DNA of 64,000 nucleotides from Chrysomallon squamiferum (taxonomy: Eukaryota > Mollusca > Gastropoda > Neomphalida > Peltospiridae), in assembly GCA_012295275.1 (NCBI GenBank), contig CM022672.1, positions 19,966,894 through 20,030,893 of the forward strand, read 5' to 3'. The notes under the pieces were generated by a model. The model saw only the letters and a list, made by a program, of their open reading frames with translations. It did no database searches and was not told where the DNA came from. Shown here one piece after another: positions 1 to 11,940 of this stretch (its first letter is position 1; every line of letters begins with the position of its first letter). The translations under genes and the position numbers were made by a program.

Positions 1-125
1 TGACAGAAAAAAAAAAAAAAAAAAAAAATTACCTGAAATTAGTATCAACAACTGAACAAGCACATTATAATATTAAAAATATCAGATCAGTTCTAAGTAA
101 TATGGCTGCATGCTTTATGGATTGT

Positions 126-746
126 TTAAGAATGTTTGATAGGAATGACTTTTTCTGTTTTGTCCTCAATGGCAGGGAGAGGAGCCTCAATGGACAGCAG
201 TCCTTCATAACTGAGTTTAGAAAGCAGAGATTCTGGATTGACCTGATCTGGAAGCAGATACTGTCGATGATATTCACGGAAGCTTGATTTGTTTTCTCCT
301 TTGTCTTCATGTCGAGCATGAACAGAGAGCATCCGGCCATCAGTTTTGACTGTGATTTCTTCAGGTTTGAACTGTCTCACATCAAACTGAAGTCGGAATT
401 TTTTCCCACTTCCATCCTGCACAATTGGATTATCCAAAAGATAATTTTCTCGCATTCGCCACGAATCTGGGTTGGAATCAAATGGCATAATGTGCTGCAT
501 ATGAGAGAATACTCTATTGATTTCTTCCTTCATTTTTTTCATTTCTTTGTCCATCGTGTGCAGAGAGCTGGGTGGATCGTAAGGAACCATTGACAGATTG
601 GAATCTCTGGACCACCAATCCAGATCATGGATTCCAGAACGGAAATTGGAATCTCGCATTTCTCTGTCCATCATTCTGAGCTGACGTTCTGGATTGAAGG
701 AATCCATGTCCCAGCCTTGTCTTACCCAAGATGGGGAGCATTCCAT
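126..746 (-). CDS. Small heat shock protein (alpha-crystallin domain), intronless
   Basis: ATP-independent chaperone that binds unfolding proteins and forms oligomers in the cytosol or nucleus. The 206-aa frame opens at an ATG on the minus strand at 746 and stops with TAA at 126-128, with no intron. Residues 1-107 are a Met-, Asp- and Trp-rich N-terminal arm typical of animal small HSPs. Residues about 114-190 form the alpha-crystallin domain, from the FRLQFDVRQFKPEEI strand through FREYHRQYLLP to LSYEGLLSIEAPLP. Arg161 in EYHRQY aligns with the dimer-interface arginine equivalent to Arg120 of human alphaB-crystallin. The C-tail carries the I-x-I anchor motif (IPI, 201-203) that docks on neighbouring domains. 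It lies head-to-head with the F-BAR gene about 3.2 kb away. The class is certain; which HSP20/lethal(2)efl-like paralogue it is cannot be told from sequence alone. Confidence 0.93.
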   Translation of the reverse strand: MECSPSWVRQGWDMDSFNPERQLRMMDREMRDSNFRSGIHDLDWWSRDSNLSMVPYDPPSSLHTMDKEMKKMKEEINRVFSHMQHIMPFDSNPDSWRMRENYLLDNPIVQDGSGKKFRLQFDVRQFKPEEITVKTDGRMLSVHARHEDKGENKSSFREYHRQYLLPDQVNPESLLSKLSYEGLLSIEAPLPAIEDKTEKVIPIKHS

Positions 747-838
747 GAAATGGGCACTTGGCGAACAAGAGACATCTTTAAAATCTTTTCACAAAACTGT
801 TATCTAAAGAAATTCCCAAATGAGATAAACACAAATAA

Positions 839-1062
839 TTTATACAGTGGGTTTCTTTTGTTTTTGTTCTTTTTATGGCTTTGTTTATCTTGTAAAGAAA
901 ATAGTGAAACCTTACTCTGTTAAATGTAACTGTCTTGTTAGAAAATTAAATCTTAACTCCTGACTACTTCCCAGTTTCAGTGTTTGATTCTGTGAGAAGC
1001 CTGTTTGATGTGCAGGTATTTATACTTGTAGTTACTAGGCTTGGCTTCTTTTCGTCAGAAAC
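839..1062 (-). promoter_or_regulatory. Candidate sHSP promoter: two TATA boxes and a degenerate heat-shock element
   Basis: On the minus strand a TATAAA lies at 844-839, about 95 bases before the sHSP start codon. A better TATAAATA lies at 1024-1017. About 20 bases further upstream, 1045-1062 reads on the minus strand as TTC-N4-GAA-N2-GAA, an imperfect heat-shock element, since the canonical form is alternating nGAAn units in 5-bp register. No perfect HSE was seen up to 1.1 kb. Which TATA box is used, and whether a 5' intron exists, is not known. Confidence 0.35.
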
Positions 1063-2450
1063 ATCTTGTACTGAGCCATCACATAACTATTAAATGAGAT
1101 AAAATGAATCTTCTTCTGTTAAAAGTTTGACCTTGGTTCCTCACTAGAAAGGCCCTAAAGAGGCCAATGATATTCATGTCTAATGCAAAAAAAAAAAAAA
1201 AACTTTTGTATGTGAAAACTTAAATTTTAATTTAACAAGTTGTATTTTTCCAGCCAATTACTACTGTTATTAATTTCTACTTTAAAGCAGATGCAAATGT
1301 AAAAGGTATATTTTTAGTTGAAAATACTGTAAAACAATTTTAATACATACATAATGAACAATATACTGATACATAAAACTTTATCGTAATTGGATACATT
1401 TATATAAAAAAAGAAAAGTTTGAAAATTAAAAATCATTATTATTACGATTATAATTAATAACAGTAATAATACATGACTTTAAGCAACATACTACAGTAG
1501 CAAATTATATTACGAGTAACAGGATTTCACAACCATCCTTTACCAGTATTTAAATCTAACCTTTGAAAGTAATTGTAAAATGTGAATAGAACTTCAACAG
1601 TATCTCTGTAACAGAACCACCAACTCGGATTTTTCATAGATTGGCATGAACAGCAATCATAAAAAATAAGCACAGTAATTTATTAAAATGAAACCTCCAC
1701 ACTGATCAGTATTTTTAATCATAAATTTATCACAGGAAAGTGAAAACAGATATGTTAAAATTAAGCTTTCATTACTTTATTTTATCAACCTTTCTGAGAA
1801 AAACAATTAAAAATTGCAAATATTTGTTTTAGCTCACTTGTTTTCTAAATCACCCAGAAAAGGCCTCCAAAAATTGTGGTAACAGTATCAAATACACAGT
1901 GGAAAGGACATCAAAGCATATAAATAAGTTGAAAAACTTGTTTAATCTGCACAAAACCCATGTACAACATTTTTCTTTCTGTACAGTGAGCACTGAAGAT
2001 TTTACTTGAAGATTTCACATCACAAAAAAAAAAAAAAAAAAAAAATTAAGATTAAAATTAAAAGGTTAACAGAAGCACATACACAAGTTAGTACAAACGT
2101 ACATATACATCCAGGCATTCAAACACAAATACATGCACAGACACAAATGTTAGTAAACAGGCTAGCCCACATATAAATTAATAAGGCTGTCATCTTGACA
2201 CAGGACTTTTGGGGTTGTAGAGAAAAAAAAAAAGTCCAGACTGTCAAATGAAAGTGAAGAAAATATAATTTTATCAGATTTTTAATATAACTTTAATTTT
2301 ATCAGGAATCCCTGAAAAACATAGTGACATTATCATGATTATAAATACACTGTCAGTTTAACAGAAAAGTTGAAGTTTTTGTTGATTATTATTATTTTTT
2401 TTTTTTTTTTTCTAGCTCTTAAAGCATATTTTTTCATTTGTTTATTATTC

Positions 2451-2453
<3 letters not shown>

Positions 2454-2508
<55 letters not shown>
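2454..2508. repeat. (CT)n microsatellite
   Basis: An uninterrupted CT dinucleotide run of about 55 bp, followed by AG and preceded by T-rich DNA. It is a pure homopurine/homopyrimidine mirror repeat on its two strands, so it may be length-polymorphic. Confidence 0.97.
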
Positions 2509-2510
<2 letters not shown>

Positions 2511-3339
2511 AAATTGCTATCATCAGAAATGAGCAACATGTTCTTATTTAAACTAAAATATAAATGCAATATTGTTAATCAGATAGTTAATGGAGAGGTA
2601 ACCAAATAGTCAGAGTGATGCAATATTAAACGTAACAATGATATATGTTTAAATGCATTTCGGGACTAATGACTTCAGATTTTAACATTCAGAAAAATGT
2701 GCTTTTTAGTTATAGTTCTGTCGTGAGACGACTCAATGTAATAAAATCAAACATTTAAAAATACTAATAATAAACAACCGTTGTTAACTTACTTTCAATC
2801 ACATCGAATATGCCTTTTTCAATAAAGAAAGAATTTAAAGTTAAAACTGAAGAAAAAAAAAGAAAAGAAAAGAAATAAAATGAAATATTGTTTACAACAT
2901 TACTGTATACCGAAGGGAGATAATTCACATATCAAAATGTTTGACTACTGTTTCACACCCTTTTACCGATTGCCCCATCTTATTATCGTCCATTACCAAG
3001 ATACATAATATTTTACTTCAGGTGATTATTTACTTTGAAAATATACTACATAATTATAGTGTACAAACAGAACAGGTTGTTTTTTTATCACCAACTTCGC
3101 GAATATAGAAGTCTTTCCTTTTTTCTTTCTCCAGTTTTCGAAGGACTCCAGGGGCAGGACAAACTGTATTTATTTGCATTATATAACAACTGCAATACAG
3201 AAAGTCCGCAGTTACAAATACTTATCGTTATCGTAAATGCTAAATGATGATAGCGTCTAATTAACAACAGATACATATAAATTTTATTAAAACAATTCAA
3301 TGTCGTTTAAAAATCAGAATCAAAGTATATCATTTAAAT

Positions 3340-3340
<1 letters not shown>

Positions 3341-3370
<30 letters not shown>

Positions 3371-3468
3371 ATGTGTATATGTGTGTGTGTATGTGTGTGT
3401 GTTTTTCAAGAGATTTAATACTTTTAGCTCTGTATAGATATTATTATTATTATTATTATTATTATTAT
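3341..3468. repeat. Compound (AT)n-(GT)n and (TTA)n microsatellites
   Basis: An AT dinucleotide run starts at about 3341 and grades into TATG and GT repeats up to about 3402. After a short unique stretch a TTA/ATT trinucleotide run covers about 3440-3468. It lies roughly 400 bp upstream of the F-BAR promoter candidate. Confidence 0.95.
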
Positions 3469-3825
3469 GTCATCTCAGAAACTGAGTAGATTTTAAAGAG
3501 ATAATTATTTTCTGGTAAGTATATATCAGTAATAGTTTCCTTTTGTCCTTTAGATGATAGAAACGTTAACACAAAATACGTCCCATCAAAACAGTTATTG
3601 GATAGAAATTGGCCTATCTGTAATTAAGTCGTCCGACATTTCCCGAATGAGAATATCAGAGGCCGAGATACACCGAATGCTACCAACAAATACTAGTTAT
3701 ATTGTTATGCATCCAAAATATATAATGTAATCAGAAAAGATATTTAATGTTTAAAAGTATTGCAAATATACTTGCCCTTAGTAAAATAATTATTAATACT
3801 ATCCAACATACAAAAGTCTCGTAAT

Positions 3826-3860
3826 CCCGGAAGTGCGCGTGATTCAGTGTCGGCCATTAT
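3826..3860 (+). promoter_or_regulatory. Candidate core promoter of the F-BAR gene (ETS site and YY1-like initiator)
   Basis: In very AT-rich surroundings this short stretch is CpG-containing. It has CCGGAAGTG (3827-3835), a consensus ETS/GABP site, followed by GCGCG and then GGCCATTATTG (3852-3862), which resembles a YY1-type initiator. This pairing is typical of TATA-less promoters of broadly expressed genes. The first coding ATG follows at 3952, giving a 5' leader of roughly 100 bases if transcription starts near 3850. Inference from motif and position only. Confidence 0.5.
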
Positions 3861-3951
3861 TGATCAACGAAAGAAGGAAATAGGTTCAGAAATAGTAAAA
3901 GATTAATTTTGTTTATTAGCTTGTATTTTGCTGAATTGCACCTATGCAGTC

Positions 3952-6900
3952 ATGAGCTGGGGACAAGAGTTGTGGGTAAGATTATTCAACATAACGCATT
4001 TTTTTCGAGTTTTTGCATTGTACTGAAGAATGTTTTGATCGTGACAGGTCAGACCAATCCTCTGTCAGACTTATCTCTGTCTGCCCCACTGTCACTATGA
4101 TAAATAACTAAAAATTAAAATAACAAGCATGTTTTAGATTAATAGATATAATATATAAATATATCCACTTATAAATATATAATCTTTTTAAATATTTTTT
4201 TAGTAGAACCCTTACTTTTCTGATGTGAAATGCTTACTTTTGAATCATTAATGAACAAAATCTAATAAATATTACGAATTAACTTATTAAATAACAAATT
4301 ATTTATTCACAGTTTTTACCGTCCGGAAAGGAAGGCTGTCTTTGTTTGATTAATTTAAATATATTTTACTTACTGTCACCCTTCTTTCAAACTGATAAAA
4401 TAAGTCATGTGTTGGTTTAACTGCTTGTTTGCACATCTTATTTAAATTAAGTTGGCGAGTAGACAGAAAACTCAAGGTTCTTCCTTTGGACTATTTTACA
4501 TTTCAGCCTGAAAACCTCTGGCTGATCCTTATAAATAACAATAACATCTGAATTATATTTAATATAATTATGATAAATATGATTATTTCTTCTGATACAA
4601 TTAAATTTTATATATCCAGTGATTGAATATTGATATATGTTATTAAACTTTTAGTAGCATCCTGTGCCAGTAATTGTAATAATGCCCTGATTCATAAAAA
4701 AATTTGATCTCTATCTGGAATTAGTATGTATTATACTGGTTTCATAATACTTATTTTCAATTGTGTTTCACACACTCACACACAATTATATATATATATA
4801 GGCCCTATAACTTAATAGGTTAATACAAAATTGTAATCAGAATCATTTTTGTTCTATTCTAATTTTCAACAGTTTTCCTTATAATAAATGTTTTTATAAT
4901 CTAAACTCTGTAGAAAATGAATGAAAAGCATTATATTTTAATACAAATATTTGCTTATATGCATTATCACTGAAGATTTCAAGTAGTTGCTTAATTGTAA
5001 TGTATCTCAAATTACACTAAATATTTCATTGCTGTTATATAATCAACAATAGCTGTTGTGATTTTTTCTTAAAAAGTATTTGATTTATCATGTTAATTTT
5101 TTTAATTTTATTTTTTTAATCAATTTAAAGAAAAAGAAAAATATGATAATTTTACTCACATTTTCAGTACTGTTCACATAACTGAAATTGAACAGTATTA
5201 AAGAGTATTCAAATCCATTGCTAAATATAAATTAAGATGCTTTAGTCAGTTATATTGAGATGCTGCAGAAAACATACAATTCACCAATGTTAGATTAGTT
5301 TATAATATCCCTTAAAATTACTTTGATTTTCATTCATTTTAATTCATCATATACACATAGATAAATCTAGTGGAAATTGTGTGTATAAAACATTACTATG
5401 GTAATTAATATTTTTTATTTGTTTATATTTGAAATTAATGTCGAAATACATTTAGCATTAATGTTATTCGATAACAGTTTGTCCCTAGTTTTAATTTTTA
5501 AATATGTTTTCATAACATTAATAAACTAATCATACATACCAGCATTTGTGGACTTCTAAAATCAAGAACTAACACTTATCATATCTTTGCATTTATTAAT
5601 GTCTTAAAAGTAGTTAGTATGGACTAATGACAAAAATGGACACGTTATTATGACATTATAAGCAGGATGTTCACATTGCTTTCCCTCAGCCTAAGGCATA
5701 TAACTGTGTATATTTCACACTGAATGTGAAATGCCATCATGTGTCAGTGTATTTAGCTTTTATGTACAAGTGTACCTGCAACCTAATTTGAGAAAGTTTG
5801 CTTTGGTGGACTGATTACACAAGTTCGTGTGTGAACTGTTGTAATTGGACATCCATCTCCATTAGAAGCTATGCAGCATTTGCAGGTGGCTGTCTCACTA
5901 AAAGCTGGAGTAATGAAGGACCAGCCAAATTTTACACTTTCAGAGCTGAAAGCTAATTTGACTGGTACTTCTGTATCTAAATGGGTATTTGTTTAATTTT
6001 TATTTAACTATATTCTTATTTTTTTATTATTATTTCACAGACTCTTAGAGTCTAACTTTTGATTACATAATAATATCTTGTCAAACTGAAATTTGTTTTG
6101 CTGATTGTGGTCAGGTACAATATAAAGTTTTAATCTTAAAACATTGTATTTTATTATTAATCAGATATCAAACATGCAGGTTTTGTAAATAATGAAATAT
6201 GAAATCCACTGTTGTAACATCCAAATCTTCTTTTATTAGCATCTAAGGTATTTTTGATTGTATTGATATTAGTCATGGAAGATTAGCTGAAGTGGAAAAT
6301 GGTATCTAATTTTATAATTATTTGCAATAAAATAAAACCAGAGGTTTTTCATCTACAAATTGTGTCAATTTGATGGGTCTGAATATTTTTGTATGCTGTT
6401 GATGTTTCACACTACCACATATTTAAATTCCAAATTGCAGTTGGTTTTAATTTTAAATAAAAATTAAGTTATAAATAATTAGAGAAATATGTTTATATTA
6501 AGGTTTTCTTTATAAGATTAAAGACATTATTAAATATTTATGCTAATAATAATACAAATAGATACTGTAGTGTACCTGAACATTTGTCTGTTTCTTTACA
6601 GCAGCACCAAAATAAAAAAACAAAAATAATCATTAATGATTGTTTAGATATAAATTAATAAGTACGAATAATTCTAAAACTTTGGAAGTAAAAAATACAG
6701 AGCTACAGATGAAGAATTCTTTAATGACTTTATTGTTTTCAAGTTTTCTTTTTCTGTATATTTATTTCCTATATTTAGGCATTTTCCTTTCTTGATCTGA
6801 CATTAATATATTATTTTCCAGGACCAGTATGATAACGTCGGTCAGCACACAGAAAAGGGTATTTTATTTTGTGAGAAATTCACTCACTTCCTGAAAGAAC

Positions 6901-9900
6901 GCTGCACAATTGAACAAGAGTATGCAAGAAATCTCAAGTGAGTAAACACTTTCTTCTTATCAATTGTAGTCCAATTTGGTAGATAATTAATAAAGATATG
7001 GAATGAAACAAAATAAATGTGGATGTGTTATCATGTGATAGGTTGTTGGTAGGGGCAGTTAAACACACCATAATTTTTTTTAATTTTTTCCCAGATTTTC
7101 TTTCTGAATATTTTATTTTATTTTATTTTATTTTATTTTTTTCATTTAATAGTAAAAAAAAGATCAAGAGTACTTTTTTTTAGTATTATTTACTATTATT
7201 TATATTTTTTTAATTATTATTTGTGATTATTGAAGATTGACACTAATTATGTTGCCAATCTGTTATGAATGAAGGTCAGGTGAGGTAAAAAAAAATAGGA
7301 CAATTAATGCAGACTCCTGTTGTTTAATGTCAAACTGTTTTGTTTTTCAGTTTGTTTTCTCATTAAAAAACAAAAACTTAAAAGTAAAATAAACAAAGAT
7401 GAAATTTGATTCTGTTAATTCTTTAATCTGATTAGTAACTTAAAAATGTATTTAGTTTTACACTAGTTTTACATTATTTGTTTTTCCTTTAAAATCTGAC
7501 TTTACCACATTAGTTTTTTCCCTTCTTTGTAATACATGTCATAATTTGTTGATTACAAATCAAATACTTCCTTAGTGGTCATTGATAGTTGTTAGAATTA
7601 TTTCACAGTGTCATATTTTATATTATTATTATTAGTTCAAACAATTGGAAACTTGATATGATGTACTTCCTTCACATGAAATTATAATAGATTATGAATC
7701 AAGGTGTTGTTTAGAACTGATATGCATTTTATTCTTTTTTATATTTATATTTTTTATTTTTAAATTGAAATGTATTCATTTTGTACTAGACATTTATTAC
7801 TATATAATTATTTGATATATGTCAGCAATGTCATTATAATTTATAATATAAAACTTAAAACTGAAGTCAACATTTTTATAGTTCTTGGGAACATTTATTT
7901 CTTTAAATTCATGATCTTAATGATCCATCAATTTTTATTTATTTTTTTGTTTATTTTTAAAGATATTTATAAAACAATACTGAACAAATATTTTGTTAGA
8001 TGGTCATTGTTTTTTCTTTTTTCCTTTTCTTTATTTTTTTTATTTTTTATTTGACATTTGTAAAAGAGAAAAACTTGTTTTATTTTCTTCATGTTTGCAC
8101 TAGAAAATTATTAACATTTGGTGTAGCAACATTTGAGGTTTACATGTACATTTGAGATGAATGTGTTGATAAAGCAATCCCAGGCAGGTGGGCTTTGTTT
8201 GTAGCACACACAGGACTTGTGCCAGGTCACTGGTAAGGTGATATTTGACTGGCTGTACACTTGAAAAGTGACACTAATTATGTGGCCAATCTGTTGTTAT
8301 AAAAGCAGGTCAGATGAGGTGAAAAAATAGGACAGTTAATGCAGACCCCTGTTGTTGAACATCAGATTGTTTTGATTTTCAGTTTGGTTGTTTTCTTGTT
8401 AAAATAAAACACCCTCCAAAAAAAAACCAACAACTAGAAATTAATTCTTTATCTGATTGTGCTAGTTATTTTCCTTTTCATCATGTATGTTTGTGTGCGA
8501 GTTACCAGCATAAAAAATTTACTGAACATTTTTAATTAATTTCTGTACATACTTTAATGTAATTTAATTAAATATGTTGTTTACATTTGTTTTCACATTT
8601 GTACTTGTTTTAAATAATAACTAGAAAAATAGTAAGATAAAATTTTTATGTTAGTATAAAAAGTCATTTTTAATAATTACATGAGCTTTTATTTTTAAAT
8701 AATTGGGTACAAGAGAATACTAAAGATACATGTTAATTGTTATGGCATTATTTGAAACTTCCATACAAGTGCAACACAACCCAAATTGTTATAAAATTTA
8801 CTCACATTGTTTTATTGGTTCTTGTATGTTATAAAACTTTCTGTGTGTTTAAAATTTTTGTTTAATGAGTATGAGCTGCAGCGTATGTGTATCAGTTTCA
8901 ACAATTAACATAACTTTTGGAAGTAATAGGTGTTCCTTGAATTGTTTGAACATGCCCATCTTGACTTTATCATTTTCTTCAACTCTTTGTTATGCAGATA
9001 TTTGAAATATGTCTGTTTGATTTACCTCTTGAAGATGAAACCTCTTGGGAACATATTTTTCAGTCCTGTGGCTTTATTACTTAAAACTGTTTAACATACC
9101 AAAAACAGGAAGAGTAATTTATCCACATACTTTTTGAAACCTGAGTTTGGGAATTGTGTTATTTTCTCCTATGGTGTGCTTATTTAGTTTCATTAAATGT
9201 TTTGTTGAAAGACTCAACTTTCTTATTGTTGTTGTTGGCTGTTGTCCATCTATTGTATAAGATGGATTTACTTAGCTGTATGGACACCATCTGTAGATTA
9301 TAAGTGGTTGTGACATAGTCTATTTATCTGTGTAAAGTTTACACAACTGTTTAAACAAAACATAATGCAGGCTAAAAACCAATGGGTTTTGTATGTTTGT
9401 TATTGTTTATATTATGTGTACACATTAATACATTTACATAATAGTGATTTCCAATGCTAGTAAGAACTAAAATAAATCTACAGATTTTAATTTAATGAAA
9501 TATTTTATGAGAATATACATTTATTTTCATTTCTTCCCATTTCTGAGATTTTTAAACAAATTTTAAATAATAAATATAGAACTTTTTTGTTATTAAACTC
9601 AGAGACAAAGGCAGAATTACAATGAGTTGTTTATTAGATATAAATCTTCAGTTATGTTTGTAAAACAATTAATTTTATCCATGCAGCACCTGTAGAAAAG
9701 CCATTGTAATTTGTATTATGAAAAATATGTGATTAAATTAAAATAAAGTCATAAAATTTGTAACTGAGATATTAATTAATATATATAGTTATTTCCTTAA
9801 TGATAATATTGCATGCATTTTAAACCATCTCTGTAATTTATTGCACACTGCTAACTAACTTCTCCACCATTTAGGGATATTTTGTTTCCAAAAATATTTA

Positions 9901-11904
9901 AAAAAACCTACTTAATGAAATCATAAGTCCATGTATTAACTGAAATAATTGTATTTTACATATACAAAGACTTGTCATTTACATACCACTGTTTTTCCAG
10001 CACATACTAATTAAAATGTAGTCAGCTTATCACTTTGGAAATTCGATTTTTAAACATTTATTTATTCTTTGTATGAAAAGTTCATTAAATGTTATTATTT
10101 AAGTCTAAACAAAAGTCTGAACAACAGTTACTTTGATAAATCAAAGATTTTCTATAATTTTTGCACATTCCGCGACTGTATTGTTTCTGTTATGAGTTAA
10201 AGCAACAGTGCTCTACCCTGTGGGTCTTTGCACAGGGATAGCATATGGCTGCATAGTGCAGGGTATTGAATTATTTCCTTTCGAATAAGCCTCTGTGTAA
10301 GAAGGAAAACGATGGCAGTGAAATTTGCCTGGCCAAGGCATGCCATTCCTCTGTTGAGTGTATGTACTGATACATGCATTGTACACCTCCTGGCACAGTT
10401 CCCTGCATGGAACAACAAAAGGAATTTCCTGTCTTGTCTCCTTTGTACAGTATGGCATGTAAGTGCCACATAGGAAGAAACTTAGGTGTTCAGAACATCC
10501 TGACTGAATCAATGGCTTGTACTGTTCCAGTTCTTTTTCCATTTCTCTCACTGATGACTGCAAATACATATTAGGGACTGAACCATATGTATATGGCTCC
10601 TTGTTGTCAGCACAGATAGATAGAGTATTTTTCTGGCATATCACATATTGCAGCCTTCTTTGCTTCTTTCTTTCTTTCGCTGGAGGGATACATCTTCTGG
10701 ATCTTTCTGACAAGAGACTTGGACAGCGAAATCCATAGTTCACCCAAGGACGCCCCTGTCGTCTCATATCCAGTGAACAGGCATTTTTAGCTCGACGGCA
10801 GGTTTCTTTGCATGGAATTTGCACTTTTGTTGATCCAGGAGTGCACTTTGGTAAATACATCCCACATAGCAGTAGACGCAAGTTTGGTGAACATCCCATA
10901 TCCATGTAGGGCCACCATGGCTGGAGTGCCCAGTAGACTTCATTCTGATTTTGGTGGCCATACTGATTAGGCATTCGGGTCATATTATATCCTACTAGCC
11001 CTTTGCACATAGGGACTTCAACTGGTTCACATTGCGTATTTTGAGCAGCAGTGAAATACCTTCCATTGCAGATAACATCCAGAATCAGCAACACCAAAAC
11101 TACTACACCATCCATGGTGCCATGCACAAAGCTGTCTTTCTTCTTTCCACCAACCTGTTATATACTTTATAAAACAAACTTTTTATCAGACTGTTCAGTA
11201 TCTTAAGTAAATGTCCTAGTTGTACATTGGTGGAGAATGTTTCATTCAACCTACAGAAAATTAAAGACATGTGTTTGGCCTGGTGCTTTGGTAATCAAAT
11301 CTGACTTGGTGTTTTAGTTGCTTCCATTTGTTATAGGAGGGGTAAAAGATAATTTGGTTGGTCAGGGTCAGTTACTGCATGTTGCATGCTGGTGGCTATT
11401 AATGATGTTAGATTTGGCATGTGGCATTACAAGAACAGTTGCTGAGTTCATGACAAGCTATCTGTCTTGATAATTGGTTTTAATGGGCTACTTGTGTTTT
11501 AGTTCCTAGACCCTATCTTGAAGTGGCTAAAGCACCATTCAGATATTAAGTTAAAATCTAGACTTGAATAAGTCACTTATAGACACAAGATACTCTAATC
11601 TAATAAGATGTCAGGTCTGTGCATGTAGGTTATCTATTAAATAGAATAACAGTTTGCTGATAACATTGTTTTGGTTAAATAGTGCATGTAACACATTGTA
11701 TAATTACACATGTGAATTGTTGATAAAGACATTTTAAATATATTGTCATGTTATCTGCATGTTGTCGTTTGTACTAGACAGTTTTGGATTGTTTTATTTT
11801 TTATTATTACATATAGTATGAACAAAATAAAAACACAGAAATTAAAAATGAAACTTTAATGTATTAACTAAAGGCATTTTGTACATGTATATGCAGGAAT
11901 AATA

Positions 11905-11940
<36 letters not shown>

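Larger units (their letters stand above)
747..3951. other. Intergenic region between the divergent sHSP and F-BAR genes
   Basis: AT-rich spacer with no protein-coding frame that I can support. It holds the promoter candidates of the two flanking genes, several A or T homopolymers (for example an A-run at about 2024-2044), CA/TA-rich cryptically simple DNA near 2075-2165, and microsatellites listed separately. Short open frames inside it are low complexity or lack any domain signature. Confidence 0.7.

Noticed and set aside
309-923. Plus-strand frames opposite the small HSP
   Set aside because: They are antisense shadows of the alpha-crystallin gene or run into AT-rich spacer, with no domain.
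10374-10738. Plus-strand frames across the Frizzled-domain gene
   Set aside because: Complement of a clear ten-cysteine domain gene; no own signature.
11116-11127. Upstream GTG as start of the tandem-CRD gene
   Set aside because: Eukaryotic starts are ATG; the first in-frame ATG at 11115-11113 has a strong context and begins a signal peptide.
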